Shown: positions 11,580-23,399, counted from the stretch's first letter. The stretch is 64,000 bases of DNA from Zygaena filipendulae (GCA_907165275.2 OU015666.1:8090001-8154000); one strand, 5' to 3'. A program made the numbers and translations. Notes: generated by a model not told the origin, from the sequence alone.

Positions 11580-12222
11580 GGGTACTTGCATGAATTTTTT
11601 TTTCAGTCTATTTTAAAGATATATGGCCTACTTAAACAAAGCAAGAAAAAGAAAAAAAAATATATGCATTAATTATTTAAATAGAACGTTTCAAAGTTCC
11701 TACTTTAGACTTTACCGCCGAAACGCGGAATGACGTCACTAGTTCAAAATTACGCTGTCGTATGTCGTATTGACAGGGTCATGTGACACTGATAATAGAC
11801 ACATTCACCTCTTTCAGAGAAGGCAAAAGAAACTAAGTGCTTACAGTCAACGCATATTTTCCATATTCTGAAGTTTTTTACTTTAAAATGCATCGGTAAC
11901 ATGCATTTCGATTCTTTACTGGAACTTTTGGAAGTAAATCGACACAGTTCAACCTTAATTTCGCTTTTGGATATTGAAGTTATCTGTCTATCAGTGTCAC
12001 ATGACCCTGTCAATACGACATTGACATTTCTATCACAGATTAATAAGGCATAATTTTGAACAAGTGACGTCATTCCGCGTTTCGGCGGTAAGGTCTAAAG
12101 TAGGAACTTTGAAACGCTCTATTTCATTAATTTATGCATATATTTTTTTTATTTTTCTTGCTTTGTTTAAGTAGGCCATATATCTTTAAAACAGACTGAA
12201 AAAAAAATTCATGCAAGTACCC
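11580..12222. mobile_element. MITE family B, copy 1 (643 bp)
   Basis: Terminal inverted repeats gggtacttgcatgaa / ttcatgcaagtaccc. The arms here are long, so that 11685-11790 mirrors 12000-12115. Central sequence matches 18434-19049 and 46877-47497. TA precedes the left end, suggesting a TA target; the right TA is lost. A minus-strand frame of 107 codons (11750-12073) is shared in part with copy 2. Confidence 0.85.
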
Positions 12223-12563
12223 ATGGCGAAACACCAAATGACAATTCTTTGCCTTTTTATTAAAAAAAACAAACATGTGCCCAGTGTTGCCACTTTGGTG
12301 GTTTTCCCACCAGAACTGGTATCACTCAAGGCTTGTAGGGGTATTTTTTCAGTATTTAGAGGTTTTATTTTTTTTTTGTGGTTTATAGCGGTTTTTTAAT
12401 GTGGAATTTGACAACATATTTTCTCTATGACCGGGGAATTCCTAGGAGCAGTCGTAAGTTACTGTTTCCTTGTCCCGAATTTAGTTCGTATTGTTGCAAA
12501 GTCATAAAGTGTGATAAAGTAGCATTTTGTAACAATGTGTGAACTCGAAGCTGTAATCTAATA

Positions 12564-12890
12564 ATGGAAGTTCCACTCAAGAAAAAAAATTACGCACAAA
12601 AGTATAGAAAAGATTGAGAATCACTAGATGAATGCCAAAACTGGCTTAAACCTTTACTTGGTGATGATACGAAGGTGTTTTGCTCATTTTGAAAAGCAGA
12701 ATTACTAGAAAAATTATTACAATTGAGAAGACATGCTGAAACAAAAAAGCACACAAAAAATGCAATTTATATCCGGCAATCAAACGCTTAATTTCACGCC
12801 TGGTGAAAAGTTTTTAAACCCAAAATCTCGCAAAGCTGAAGGAATGCTCGCTCTTTACATTACAGAACAGAGCCATTTTGGTACAAGATA
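12564..12890 (+). pseudogene. decayed hAT transposase N-terminus (BED-like zinc finger)
   Basis: Reading from the ATG at 12564 gives a hAT-like start with the words NYAQKYRKD, LDECQNWLKPLLGDDTKVFC and LLQLRRHAETKKHTKNA. The zinc-binding layout is C, then a second position now TGA, then H-x5-H. In-frame TGA codons break it at two places, and a +1 shift after about 12755 is needed to continue as FLNPKSRKAEGMLALYITEQ, which resembles the segment after the finger in this family. The DDE/RNase H-like catalytic part is missing. It lies inside the hAT element 12282-14783 in the same orientation as its 5' end. Confidence 0.75.
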
Positions 12891-13229
12891 TATTCTTCTT
12901 TACTTTAATACAAAAGTTTGTACTAATTTTATTTTTTGTATCAAATTAACTTTTTTCTATTCTATTCCATTCTAATTAATGAGAACGACCGCCAAATGCT
13001 GCTATTTTTAACATCTCACATGTTTGGTTATTTTAAATACATACAAGAGTTTCTTTAGCCTGAGATTTCATGGCGGCATTTGGTGGTTTTTTTTTTAATT
13101 AAAGGAGATTGACAGGGTATGGACCAAATGCTGCCCAGGAGTAAGACTACCTTGATTGAGTTCCTTGCATTGTTTTATATTGAAAAAATATTTTTTTTTC
13201 AAAATCGGTCCCGGACAAAAAAAATAACG

Positions 13230-13690
13230 TCAGTTTTGTTTGTACGTTTTATATAGTATGTATGTTCCCCGATTATTCGAAGACGACTGGACCAATTTGG
13301 AAAATTCTTTTTTTGGTTGAAAGGGTATACTTCCGAGGTGGTACCACTGTCATAAGGTCAGGATCTGATGATGGGATATTGGAGAAATGGAGGGAACTTA
13401 TCAAATATTATAGGCACACCTACCAATTTTGGGTATTTTTTGGAATATTTCATGCATTTGCTTTCGGAAAGCACCATTTAGTGAAGTGAAACTAATGATG
13501 AAGACAACAGATGACCAGCGGAACTACTTAATAATAGGTATTTCACAGGTTGCGATTCGATTACTTTAAGGTGGTTGCTGAGCAGTTTATGCTCATCACA
13601 GTGCATGTGGTGAAGTGGAGCTGATAGTGTGTATCAGTAAAACTCCTCAAAAATATACATCCCTCCATCGGGAAAAGCATTTATTTATTG
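13230..13690 (+). repeat. family D repeat, copy nested in the hAT element
   Basis: Contains gatctgatgatgggat, ttggagaaatggagggaact and cattgctttcggaaagca-like words in the same order as 21380-21960, with one copy of the internal unit. Ends near catcgggaaaagcat. Confidence 0.75.
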
Positions 13691-13740
13691 TTATTGTAAT
13701 TAAGTATTTATTTTTACCCAATAAATAATACCTTTTTTCC

Positions 13741-14665
13741 CACGACTCCTAGGATGGAATTAGACGCGCTTTATTTTACTGACTACTACTACTATTAGGA
13801 ACATAATGTACTATGTCTACATCCTGGGCAGCACTTGGTCCACCTTCCATGAACGTTTATGGTTTCCCAATAAATCTCAACAAAAACTTTTTTTTATCAC
13901 GACTCCTGGGATGGAATTAGGCGCCCTTTATTTTACAAACTACTACTATTCTAAGGAACATAATGTACTATGTCTACATCCTGGGCAGCACTTAGTCTAC
14001 CTTCCATGCAAGTTTACTGTTTCGCAATAAATCTCAACAAAAACTTTTTTTTTTCACGACTCCTGGGATAGAATTAGGCGCCCTTTATTTTACAAACTAC
14101 TACTATCCTAAGGAACATAATGTACTATGTCTACATCCTGGGCAGCACTTGGTCCACCTTCCATGAATGTATATGGTTTCCCAATAAATCTCAACAAAAA
14201 CTTTTTTTATCACGACTCCTGGGATAGAATTAGGCGCCCTTTATTTTACAAACTACTACTATCCTAAGGAACATAATGTACTATGTCTACATCCTGGGCA
14301 GCACTTGGTCTACCTTCCATGCAAGTTTACTGTTTCCCAATAAATCTCAACAAAATCTTTTTTTTTTCACGACTCCTGGGATAGAATTAGATGCGGTTTA
14401 TTTTACAGACTACTACTACCCTAAGGAACATAATGTACTATGTCTACATCCTGGGCAGCACTTGGTCTACCTTCCATGCAAGTTTATTGTTTCCCAATAA
14501 ATCTCAACAAAAACTTTTTTTTTCACGACTCCTGGGATAGAATTAGATGCGCTTCATTTTACAGACTACTACTGCCCTAAGGAACATAATGTACTATGAC
14601 TTTATTCTAGGCAGCACTTGGTCCAATCTTCATACAAAGATTGGCATTGTCCTTTCTGAAAACTG
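13741..14665 (+). repeat. 157-bp tandem array, six copies
   Basis: Units start with cacgactcct at 13741, 13898, 14055, 14211, 14368 and 14524, giving periods of 157, 157, 156, 157 and 156 bp. Each has the words acataatgtactatg, ctacatcctgggcagcactt and cccaataaatctcaac. The last unit diverges after about 14600. Open frames of 74 codons inside are periodic by-products of the repeat. Confidence 0.95.
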
Positions 14666-14783
14666 GTGACATTTTTTTTTGACCTGGCGCTTTCAGGCTC
14701 CAAAGAGCGAGTACCCAGGGCCGTAAAATTATTAAAAAAAAAAAAGACCTGGCGCTTTAAAAAAATTCAAGGTGGCAACACTG

Positions 14784-16114
14784 CATGTGCCGCCATTTGA
14801 CGGGTATCGAAAAAATGCCGCCATATTTTTATTGATTCCTTGCTTTTCGTTTTGTTGTGCGTGTATATTTTTATTTAATTGGTAGTAATCATTAATCACT
14901 ATCTTAAATAATTTCGAAGAACGTGTAAGAATAACTGCGTAAAATCTAGACAATTCTTGGTAAGTTGGTTTTAAACTTAATATTTTCAGAAACCTCAAAG
15001 CTTCGCCTTGTTATTGATTTATCTAGGTACCTACATTGTAACCGGCAATAAATATATTTTTGGCGTTCAATTTACGTAAAACTATATCTTCTGTAGGTCT
15101 AAAGTCTCACGTTTTGTTTTCTACAAAACATATTGATTTTGTTATTTCTGACTAAACCAAGTGAATGTTGTGATCATTGATTTTACGAATTGATTGTTTT
15201 TTAAGTTCTAATTTCTATAAAAAAACACACTTCAATATGTTTACATCCATAGGAAACGCTGTGCCATAATATTAAGCTTGTTTTAAAAACAATAAGAGGT
15301 TACTTTTCCTTTTTTCTGATGTGCACCTGCTGCATGGCCTCTTTATCATTCGTTATGGTTGAGTGTGCCTGAAGCCACTAAGCAAAGAAGAAAAAGGGAT
15401 ATAGCTGCCTGTGTTTGCACAATAGTGACATTTACGTATTTATGAGTGTGTTTACTTTAAAAAAAAATTAAAGTGTTTGAAATCATGTATCTTGACAAAA
15501 CAATAAAATCTTCAGAGTATTGTGTGAATATGACCTGATATTGGCCAAGTTGTTCATAAGTTGCATGATCATCAACAGATGTAGGTACCAACTATTACAA
15601 ATATATTTGCTAATGCTAAACTATGGGGACATTCAAAACTTTTAACTTTATAAACTGTGATAGCAATAGGTATATAGGTATTTTTATTTTTCGGTGGAAA
15701 GGAAAACATTAACAAGTAACATGAAGCAATCTGACAGGATTGCCAAATCAATTAAGATATATCATCATTATCAAACATCGATTGAATAGAATAGAATCAT
15801 TTATTACATATTATCAATGCCATAGTTAGGTACATTACTAATAAAAATGTCTTAGGATAATATGAAAATGGAAAATTTATTTATTACCATAACACTCATA
15901 ACATATGATCATCACTTATAGAATAGTAATAATAAAAGTAATAAAAATGTAATTTAAAATTAAAAAATAGATAAGTCAAAAGAAGTAAACAAAATAAAAA
16001 TGGAAATCGATTCAATTGAAATTATGCAAATAATAATCTTTTAGACAATGCTTAAAAAGGCATTCCTTAGACAATGAGTAAATTTGCATTAGGGTTGTCA
16101 TCATATCTAAAGAC
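14784..16114. other. intergenic, with a possible noncoding first exon and a LINE 3' relic
   Basis: A consensus splice donor (cttg|gtaagt) ends a stretch of moderate complexity at 14959 and could mark a noncoding first exon of a plus-strand gene such as hnRNP K, but nothing else supports it. At about 15780-15960 the tokens gaatagaatcatttatt and a run of A/T-rich words look like a LINE 3' end in minus orientation. No coding gene seen. Confidence 0.3.
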
Positions 16115-16282
16115 TAACCACCGCACTCAGAGTCGACTTTAATGATTACTTAGTTAAGTATAGATTTTTAAAACAAAACTGCCGCAATCAGAGACGTTCA
16201 GTAAATTAATGTTAATTGGCATTTAATGAGATGTAACTTAATTAGTTAAATGCCAATTAACATTACTCTGAGTGTGGCGGTA
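16115..16282. mobile_element. palindromic MITE family G, copy 1 (internally deleted)
   Basis: Left arm ccgcactcagagtcgacttt plus the internal palindrome ttaattggcatttaa...ttaaatgccaattaa; the right arm is reduced to ctctgagtgtggcgg. Two full copies occur at 45713-45955 and 57142-57383. Confidence 0.85.
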
Positions 16283-17062
16283 AGTGAACCTTTTTTAAAT
16301 ATTTATACATGAAATCACTCTCATGTTTAACTCATTGTGGCTTAGTAAGGATTGCCTTTTAAGTGTCAATACATTCATTCTCTCCCATTCACATTCATTT
16401 ATTGTATTAACTTCCACAGATTCTGAATTAATTATTAGCCCCAGAAAAAAATTGACCAAATAAAGCTGTTCTTTTCTACTATTGTGATATCAAACATAAT
16501 TTTCAGATTGAGAAGGTATAGGTACTCCTATGAAACTCTCAGTTATCTATATTACTTAAAAACAGTAGCTCAATAATGAGTCCATAAAGCTCTAACACTG
16601 TTTCTTTGTCATGTGAATGGATCTGTGTATTATTCAGGTGGGTGTTGATAGCCACTTAAAATATGTAATGTAATGATTGCCCTTTAAAAACACTAGTATT
16701 ATCATAGTGGCAATGTATCATGATAAAATGTTTCTTCCATTTTTCTTAGTGCAAGAACCTTGGAACCTTTCTTCTGAAAGGTCTGAAAAGTTTGTGAACG
16801 GTTAAAAACTTTAAAGACCGAGATAGCTATCCCCAATTTATTATTTTTGTGTAGTGTCCAGAATAGAAAATCACAAATCTGGATCAAGGATCAAGGTGGC
16901 ACTTTGGTTAAGTTATTAATCTTTAGTGGTGTGTCTGTTTGTGATCTTGTAGCTACTGAACGAACTGTTGTGCCAAAGCTATTTTCAATTTCATAAATTT
17001 AATTTCAATTTTCAAGCAAAAATGTCATACACACGATATGGACTTATTACACTTATTTTTCA

Positions 17063-17320
17063 CTAGCTGTGCCCTGCGGTTTCACCCGCGTGAGTCCTTC
17101 CTTATAACATCAGCTATGAATCTGCCAGTGATAGTACCGTTAAGATCGGTCCAGCTGTTTCAGACATTAGTCGTAACAAACAGACAGACCGACAAACATT
17201 AATTTTTTTTATTATTTTATGTAAGTGCCGTAGATGTAGGTATAATTTCATATGCATTTAGTGAAAAGCTGTTAATTTGACAGACACAAACAGACATTTT
17301 AAGTTTATTTAGGTACATAT
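17063..17320 (-). mobile_element. Helitron-like element
   Basis: Starts ctagctgtgccctgcggttt, with body words ggtccagctgtttcag and taacaaacagacagacc. The far end is unclear. Confidence 0.65.
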
Positions 17321-17374
17321 AGGTATGTATGTACAGATCTACTTATAATCCATTGTTAAATTATAGGATTATAC

Positions 17375-17419
17375 GAATGAATCCCGAAATTTACGCGGTC
17401 AAAACCCCGGGCACAGCTA
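17375..17419 (+). mobile_element. Helitron 3' end fragment
   Basis: Only the terminus remains: cccgaaatttacgcggtcaa then ccccgggcacagcta. Confidence 0.5.
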
Positions 17420-18433
17420 ACATATTATTATGGAATAATTGCTTTTTCCTGTTGTGTAATTTGGTCGTATAATATTCTATACATATATAGGTATCTATGT
17501 ATATACTACATGACCATTATATGAGCATAGGAGGTAAACGGCGGTTTAATTGTTGCCTCATTCCTCCTTGTGTCAGTCTGGGCGCGGTGGTGGCACGCCA
17601 CCACGGCGGGCGACGGGGGCGTCGCCGATAGCCAACGCAATTGAAAGTAGAACGTAATAATTACTGGTGGTCGGTTCGCCGAGCCAGGGGGGCCGATGGT
17701 CGCGGTTCCCGCGGCTCGTCGACCGTCAACAAACCGTCGCACGGCAACTGCTCATGACATATGCATGACCGCGGCACGGACGACGTTGCCCGTTAAATAT
17801 ACAAGGAAGCATCGAGAAATTACGTATACTATTTACTGAAACTTGGCCAGTATACCATATTACGTATAATGTCTAATGTCTAAACCCCTCAGGCGCGAGT
17901 TTTACCCGAGAGCTTTTTGTTCTACAGTCTTTAATTACCGTCACGTAACGTCCAAGAAACTTCACTATTAATTATAATATTATCTGTGACCGGGGTAACC
18001 TGTACCTATTTACCTACAATATTTATCCAAACTTTGTTAAGTGCGTTTGATATAATGCAATAAGTACCGTACCTTATACATGTATTTTTTTATTTCCCAA
18101 ATTAACAGAAAATAAAGTTAATAATGACTATCGACCTGTGAACTCATTACTAAATGAGCGTAATATAATTGTATATTCAAAAGTCGTCTTATTGTTATTG
18201 CACAGACACTACAGTGTCGTGCAGTTAATAGTGGCCACAAATAGTAGCAGGCCAATATCCTGTGTCCTGTAACGGGAGCCATACCACCCCGGCCCCTGCG
18301 TGTTCGTCGGAGTGCCGCAAAGAAGTTATAATCGATCGAATCATCAAATATTCACGCGTATCGCCCGCTCACTGCAAACGGAATTTGTCTGATTGACCGC
18401 TAGGGGCGAACTTATGCGAGCTATAATGCAATA
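17420..18433. other. intergenic, no gene seen
   Basis: Includes a GC-rich patch at about 17575-17760 that stands out from its AT-rich surroundings. The 78-codon minus frame there has no recognisable domain and no splice support. Confidence 0.4.
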
Positions 18434-19049
18434 GGGTACTTGCATGAAATTTATAATAAGAACTGTCAATATTTTAAAAATAGAGCCTTAGAAAAGCGTT
18501 ATCGTGAAAGATTTACTAAAAAAATTTCAATAGTGTCCAAAATATTCAACTTTTAATTTTGTGAAACGGAACGTTGCAACGAAACACCAATCACAGCCAA
18601 GCTTGACACATGACGTCACTTTTATTTTTTTAGGAAACATTTACCTCTTTCAGAGAAGGCAAAAGAAACTAAGTGCATACAGTCAACGCATATTTTCCAT
18701 TTTCTGAAGTTTTTTACTTTAAAATGCATCGGTAAGATGCATTTCGATTCTTTACTGGAACTTTTGGAAGTAAATCGACACAGTTCAACCTTAATTTCGT
18801 TTTTGGATATTGAGGTTATCTGTTTGTCAGTGTCACATGACCCTGTCAATACGACAGTGACATTTCTATCACAGATTAATAAGGCGTAATTTTGAACAAG
18901 TGACTTCATTCCGCGTTTCGGCGGTAAGGTCTAAAGTAGGAACTTTGAAACGCTCTATTTAATTAATTTATGCATTTTTTTTCTTTTTCTTGCTTTAAGT
19001 AGGCCATGTATCTATAAAATAGACTGAAAAAAAATTCATGCAAGTACCC
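18434..19049. mobile_element. MITE family B, copy 2 (616 bp)
   Basis: Ends gggtacttgcatgaa / ttcatgcaagtaccc, flanked by TA on both sides, consistent with a Tc1/mariner-like TA target. The left half differs from copy 1 but agrees with copy 3. A 95-codon minus frame (18622-18909) is about 85-90% identical by eye to the frame in copy 1. Confidence 0.88.
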
Positions 19050-19854
19050 TATTTGTATAATAGTATCTAGAGTTCAGATTAATACTTACTAATATGTCTT
19101 ACAATTACATTTTTATTCTACCACTCAGTTCCGTAACGTTTGAATTTTTTGCGTAAAGACTTGAGGGTACTTTCCATTCCGATAAGAAGAGTTTTAGAGG
19201 AAATCCTGAAATCCACGAGAAAAGAAGGAAATGAGTGACTAATAACAGGCGGAAAAAATGCAAAGCTATTTAACATTTAGGGACGTGATTAGTACATTAC
19301 CGTCGTCGCGCGTCGTAAGTAAGGTAGTAATGCTTCCACGGGTCGTTAGGTTTCATCCTAGAGTTGCCGGGCGCGGGTGCGGGTAGGGTGCGTCGAGCGT
19401 GAAATATTCGCGAATTGCTTTACAGGTAAAAAGGCCAAGCGATGACCTCTCGTAAAAAATATCCCACTTAACATGGATCGTTCTTCATTGGTTTATAAAT
19501 ATTGCCTTCAAGTGAAATGAAAATAATGAAAATAATCGTTTATTTGTATGTATATTGATGTTGCTCTGAGTTTTAATAGTTTTACATATCGCGAGATTGT
19601 GCTCTAACGAAACCGCGAGGGGGCGGTCCATAGCAAACCCCAAAATTTTAGGTTAGTGTAGGCTTTGATTTCGAGAAATTGTCGAATCGCCTTTCTAGAC
19701 CCGATTATACCAAAATATCGTTCTTGAGAGTTGAGACCTTGATCAAATTGAATTTATGCTATCAAGTTAAATTTTATCCTCGAAGCTACTAGTCGAAGTC
19801 ATAGTATTATTTGAATTAATAGCCTGAAAACTACCTACATAGTTTTATTTATAA
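19050..19854. other. intergenic, no gene seen
   Basis: Moderately GC-rich around 19300-19400 (cgtcgtcgcgcgtcg). No coding or RNA gene supported. Confidence 0.4.
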
Positions 19855-20142
19855 CTAGCTGTGCCCCGCGGTTTCACCTGCATGAGTTTCGGAATTCCTG
19901 CGGGAACTATTTTTTTTTTTTCTATAATAAAAGTAGCCTAAGTTACTCCTTGTAATATCAGCTATCTGCCAGTGAAAGTCCCGTTAAAATTAGTCCAGTC
20001 GTTTCAGGGATTAGCCGGAACAAACAGAGAAATTTTTCAAAATCGTTATGTATGTAGGTACCGTATATACTTTCATATGCATGTAATAAAAAGCTGTTAA
20101 TTTGGAGTTACAAACAGACACTTCAATTTTTTATGTGTATAG
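19855..20142 (-). mobile_element. Helitron-like element
   Basis: Starts ctagctgtgccccgcggttt; body gtccagtcgtttcaggga and ccggaacaaacagag; ends near gtgtatagat. Confidence 0.75.
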
Positions 20143-20756
20143 ATGACAGCTGAGTTGCCACCACGCCACGGCGGGTTCTCAAGACGAATGGCGTGCGCGC
20201 CACTCGTGTTCCCATAGCTCATTGAATATTTTAGTAGGTTCAGGGGAGCAAATTACAGACCTTCTGCGGCGACTTCCACAATTACCTTAGATATTTAAAA
20301 TAATATCAGTCTGATATAAAAACGACGACTCCTAATAATTAGGTCATACCGGCCGCCATGATTGTCATCACCTGGTTTTTTTCTCACGCAGTAACTGACA
20401 CTGCATTGTTGTCAAGCCCCCATGATATTTCGCAGATCGTAACGTGTAATTATTTTTGCCAGTTGGATTGTTGGTATAACTTTATTTTATATAGAACCCT
20501 ACATGTTTTTGGTATCGCAAAAATGCAATCGAATTCGGTCTTCTGTGTTTATTGGACCACTTAAAGACAAGTGTATTTCTGAAGGTTTTCTTTTGAATTT
20601 CATATTTTTGTAAGTAGAATTTTTCAGAAGTACTGTTGAGACAGCTAATATTCGATATCTATACATAATATAAAATTATATGTCCTGTGTGTGTGATTCT
20701 ATCAAAGCTCAGCCCAAACCACTGATTCAAGACGCTTGTTCTTTTGCACAGGGTAT

Positions 20757-22400
20757 TATTTTTAACCGACTTCCAAAAAGGAAGAGGTTCTGTCTTCGGC
20801 TGTATGTATTTTTAACCGACTTCCCAAAAAAGGAGAAGGTTCTATGTTCGATTGTATGTGTTTTTGTTTTTTTTATGTATGTTCACCGATTACTCGAAGA
20901 CGGTTGGATCGATTTGAAAAATTCCTTTTTTTTTTTGAAAGGGCCATTCCACCATTGCCACCAATTTTGCCACCATTTGGGATCTGATTTATTTATTTAT
21001 TTATTTATTTAATCCTTTATTGCACATAAAATAACAATGATACAGTACCTAAAGAAAAAGGAGAAAGCAAATGGCGGTCTTATCGCATAGTTGCGATCTC
21101 TTCCAGACAACCAATTATGCGAAAGGACAAACAAAAATACATAGACACGGGTGGTTGGGTAAAGCATTTCAAACATTATACTATACATATCATATACCAT
21201 AATAAATATATACTATGTACTATACAAATACATCAACTACACAATACATGACAATACTTAAACATATAACATCATTACATACCAGTACCTATACTCATGC
21301 AGCACATACATTGACATATACATAAATAAATATAACATATTACTAATTATATATACTTAACCAATGTGTAAATATTAAGATAAGAATGTTGATGTTGGGA
21401 TCTTGGAGAAATCGAGGGAACTCTTCAAAAATTATAAGCACACCTATAGCGATTTGGGTATATTTTATAGTAAATCGTTCATTTGCTTTTGGAAAGCAAA
21501 ATTTGATGAAGTGGATTATGATGAAGACCACAGATGGTCATTGGAACTACTCAACAATAATACGTATTTCACGGGTTCCGATTGAAGCGATTTCAAAAAT
21601 GGTTTTTTTGTTTGAAAGGGGATACTCCCAAATTGATTCCATTGTCACCAAGTCGAGATCTGATGATGGGATCTTGGAGTAATCGAGGGAACTCTTCAAA
21701 AATTTTAGGTACACCTATAGCGATTTTTGTATTTTTATAGTAAATTGTTTATTTGCTTTCGGAAAGCAAAATTTAAAGAAGTGGAACTGATGATGAAGAC
21801 CACAGATGGTCATCGGAACTACTCAATAATAGGTATTTCACGGGTTCCGATTCGTTTCTAAATATTTAAACTTTACTATGGTTTCTAAACAATTTATGCT
21901 TGTCACAATGTGTATGGTGAAGTGGAACTGATGGTGATGTACCAGGAGAACTCCTCAACAATTAAAGTCCCTGCATCGGGAAAAGCAATATTTTATAAAA
22001 AGTGATGAGAAGTTGACATTAGGCTATTGTAATTTAGAGAAATTACCAACTATGTCACTTAAAAGCGAGAAATAAACAAAATTTTAACAAAAAAATTAAA
22101 ACCGGCTTCTAAAAACACAAAACTAAAAAGCTAATAATGACAAAATACCGATTTACTTAATCCAAAGGACCAAAACACACGTAATATTATTATTGGTTTG
22201 TGCTACAACTGATCGGTATGAAGTCGGTGACAAGCCAAATCAGTGGTAGCAATACTTATTACGTGTGTTTTTTTCTTTTGGATTAAATCGGTATTTTGTT
22301 ATTTATTGCTTTTTATTTTTAGATTTTTAGTTTTGTGTTTTTGGAAGTCGGTTTTAATTTTTTTTTACAATTTTGTTTATTGGAAGTCAGTTTGAATTTT
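20757..22400 (+). mobile_element. foldback-type repeat, longest copy (family D), split by a LINE fragment
   Basis: Left end ttaaccgacttccaaaaagg occurs twice (20760 and 20813). The body holds two tandem units starting gggatcttggag at about 21397 and 21667. It continues through catcgggaaaagcaat into the palindrome 22070-22390, which ends ttttggaagtcggttttaat. A LINE 3' fragment interrupts it at about 20985-21385. No protein of a known transposase is visible. Confidence 0.75.
20985..21385 (-). mobile_element. LINE (non-LTR retrotransposon) 3' end fragment
   Basis: The plus strand starts with TTTA repeats, the complement of the 3' tail, followed by atcctttattgcacataaaa and aatggcggtcttatcgcata / gcgatctcttccagacaacc, a phrase common at lepidopteran LINE 3' ends (recalled). 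Truncated, with no coding remnant. Inserted in the family D element. Confidence 0.65.
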
Positions 22401-22629
22401 TTTTGTTAAAATTACAGTGTAAGCAAGCACTATAGGAAAAGATTTTTGGTTTAAGGAACTGAGATGGTGGGAAGTCTACGGAAGTGGGTATCGGTTTCGG
22501 TAATCAGTTCCATAACTGTTGAGTAATATAAAGTGGAATTTTGGCTTAGTTACAAACTACCTCCGTTTGTAATTTTGATCAGATTTTTAAGGGGTAATTT
22601 TTGAAAATACTGAACCGATTTGAGATATT

Positions 22630-22715
22630 CTTTTAGTGATAAGTTACACTATCCCCGAGTCATATTAGATCTTTTCTTAAATTCCTGAAGGAGTTTCGAA
22701 ATTAACGGGGGGGGG
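22630..22715 (+). mobile_element. Helitron fragment, degenerate
   Basis: Body words actgaaccgatttgagatat and gaaggagtttcgaaattaac lead into a run of about ten G at 22708-22718 where the hairpin would be. Confidence 0.5.
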
Positions 22716-22719
22716 GGGA

Positions 22720-22992
22720 TAAGACAAGACCGACCACATCGTTGGTGTAGTGCTAACTGACTGCTGTGTCAGGTGTCGCGGGTTCGATCCCCGCATCATG
22801 GTAAACGTTGTTGGTGTTTTGGTTTTTACTCTATTAGGTCTAGGTGTTCAATATGTATCATAAGTATGTATTTACTACGAAAAAGTGTATAAGTCAATAT
22901 TATATAGCAGTTATCTGGTATACCCATAGTACAAGCTCAACTTGGTTTGGGACCAGATGACGCTGGGTGATAATGTCCAAGTATTATCATTA
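22720..22992 (+). mobile_element. tRNA-derived SINE
   Basis: The head has an A-box-like tggtgtagtgctaactg and a near-perfect B box in gcgggttcgatccccgc at about 22778. The tail runs ggtttgggaccagatgac then gtccaagtattatcatt. Spacing and tail fit a lepidopteran SINE. It is not a functional tRNA gene because the cloverleaf is not intact. Confidence 0.75.
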
Positions 22993-23399
22993 ATAGCTAG
23001 TTTTCCATAAAGTTACTGGTCATTCGGTAGCTGGTACATATGTATGTAAGTACATAGTAATATATACAATGCACTTTGTTGTCGGTTTCCGTCTCCATGC
23101 CGACGATTGTCTTCGACGTCGCCTCATCGGCAGGCCATTAGCTATTGACAAATGCCCAGAGCAGATATGTAGATATCGACATGGGTGGGCACGTAATATG
23201 AAATGATGTCCAAACAAAATGTCGTGCGTGTTCAACTTTGTGTTTGATCGTCATTCTAATGATTTAGGTTAACTGATTGATCAGCCTTTATACTATAGTA
23301 TAGATCATTGTAGTGTAGACATGCCTTTCTTTTCTAACCTGTTTATATTCTTGTTCCAAAAACGGGAGTAGTCTTAGGTCTTTTTTTATTCTAAGCAAG
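22993..23399. other. intergenic, no gene seen
   Basis: No supported feature; the 71-codon minus frame at 23020-23235 lacks any family signal. Confidence 0.4.

Larger units (their letters stand above)
12282..14783 (+). mobile_element. composite hAT transposon with perfect 8-bp target duplication
   Basis: Bounded by the direct repeat catgtgcc (12274-12281 and 14784-14791). Ends are CAGTGTTGCCACTTTG and, read from the other side, CAGTGTTGCCACCTTG: 15 of 16 identical. The 2502-bp interior holds a decayed transposase start (12564-12890), a family D repeat (about 13230-13690) and a six-copy 157-bp array (13741-14665). The 8-bp duplication, the CAG...CTG ends and the BED-like zinc-finger relic agree on the hAT superfamily. 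The coding part is broken, so movement must have depended on transposase from elsewhere. Confidence 0.88.

Noticed and set aside
13806..14500. Two 74-codon frames with related sequence
   Set aside because: Both are readings of the 157-bp tandem repeat.
13741..14665. CRISPR-like array
   Set aside because: The units are 157 bp with no short-repeat/unique-spacer alternation, and the genome is an insect's.
22760..22800. Functional tRNA gene
   Set aside because: A good B box is present, but the cloverleaf is incomplete and a SINE tail follows.
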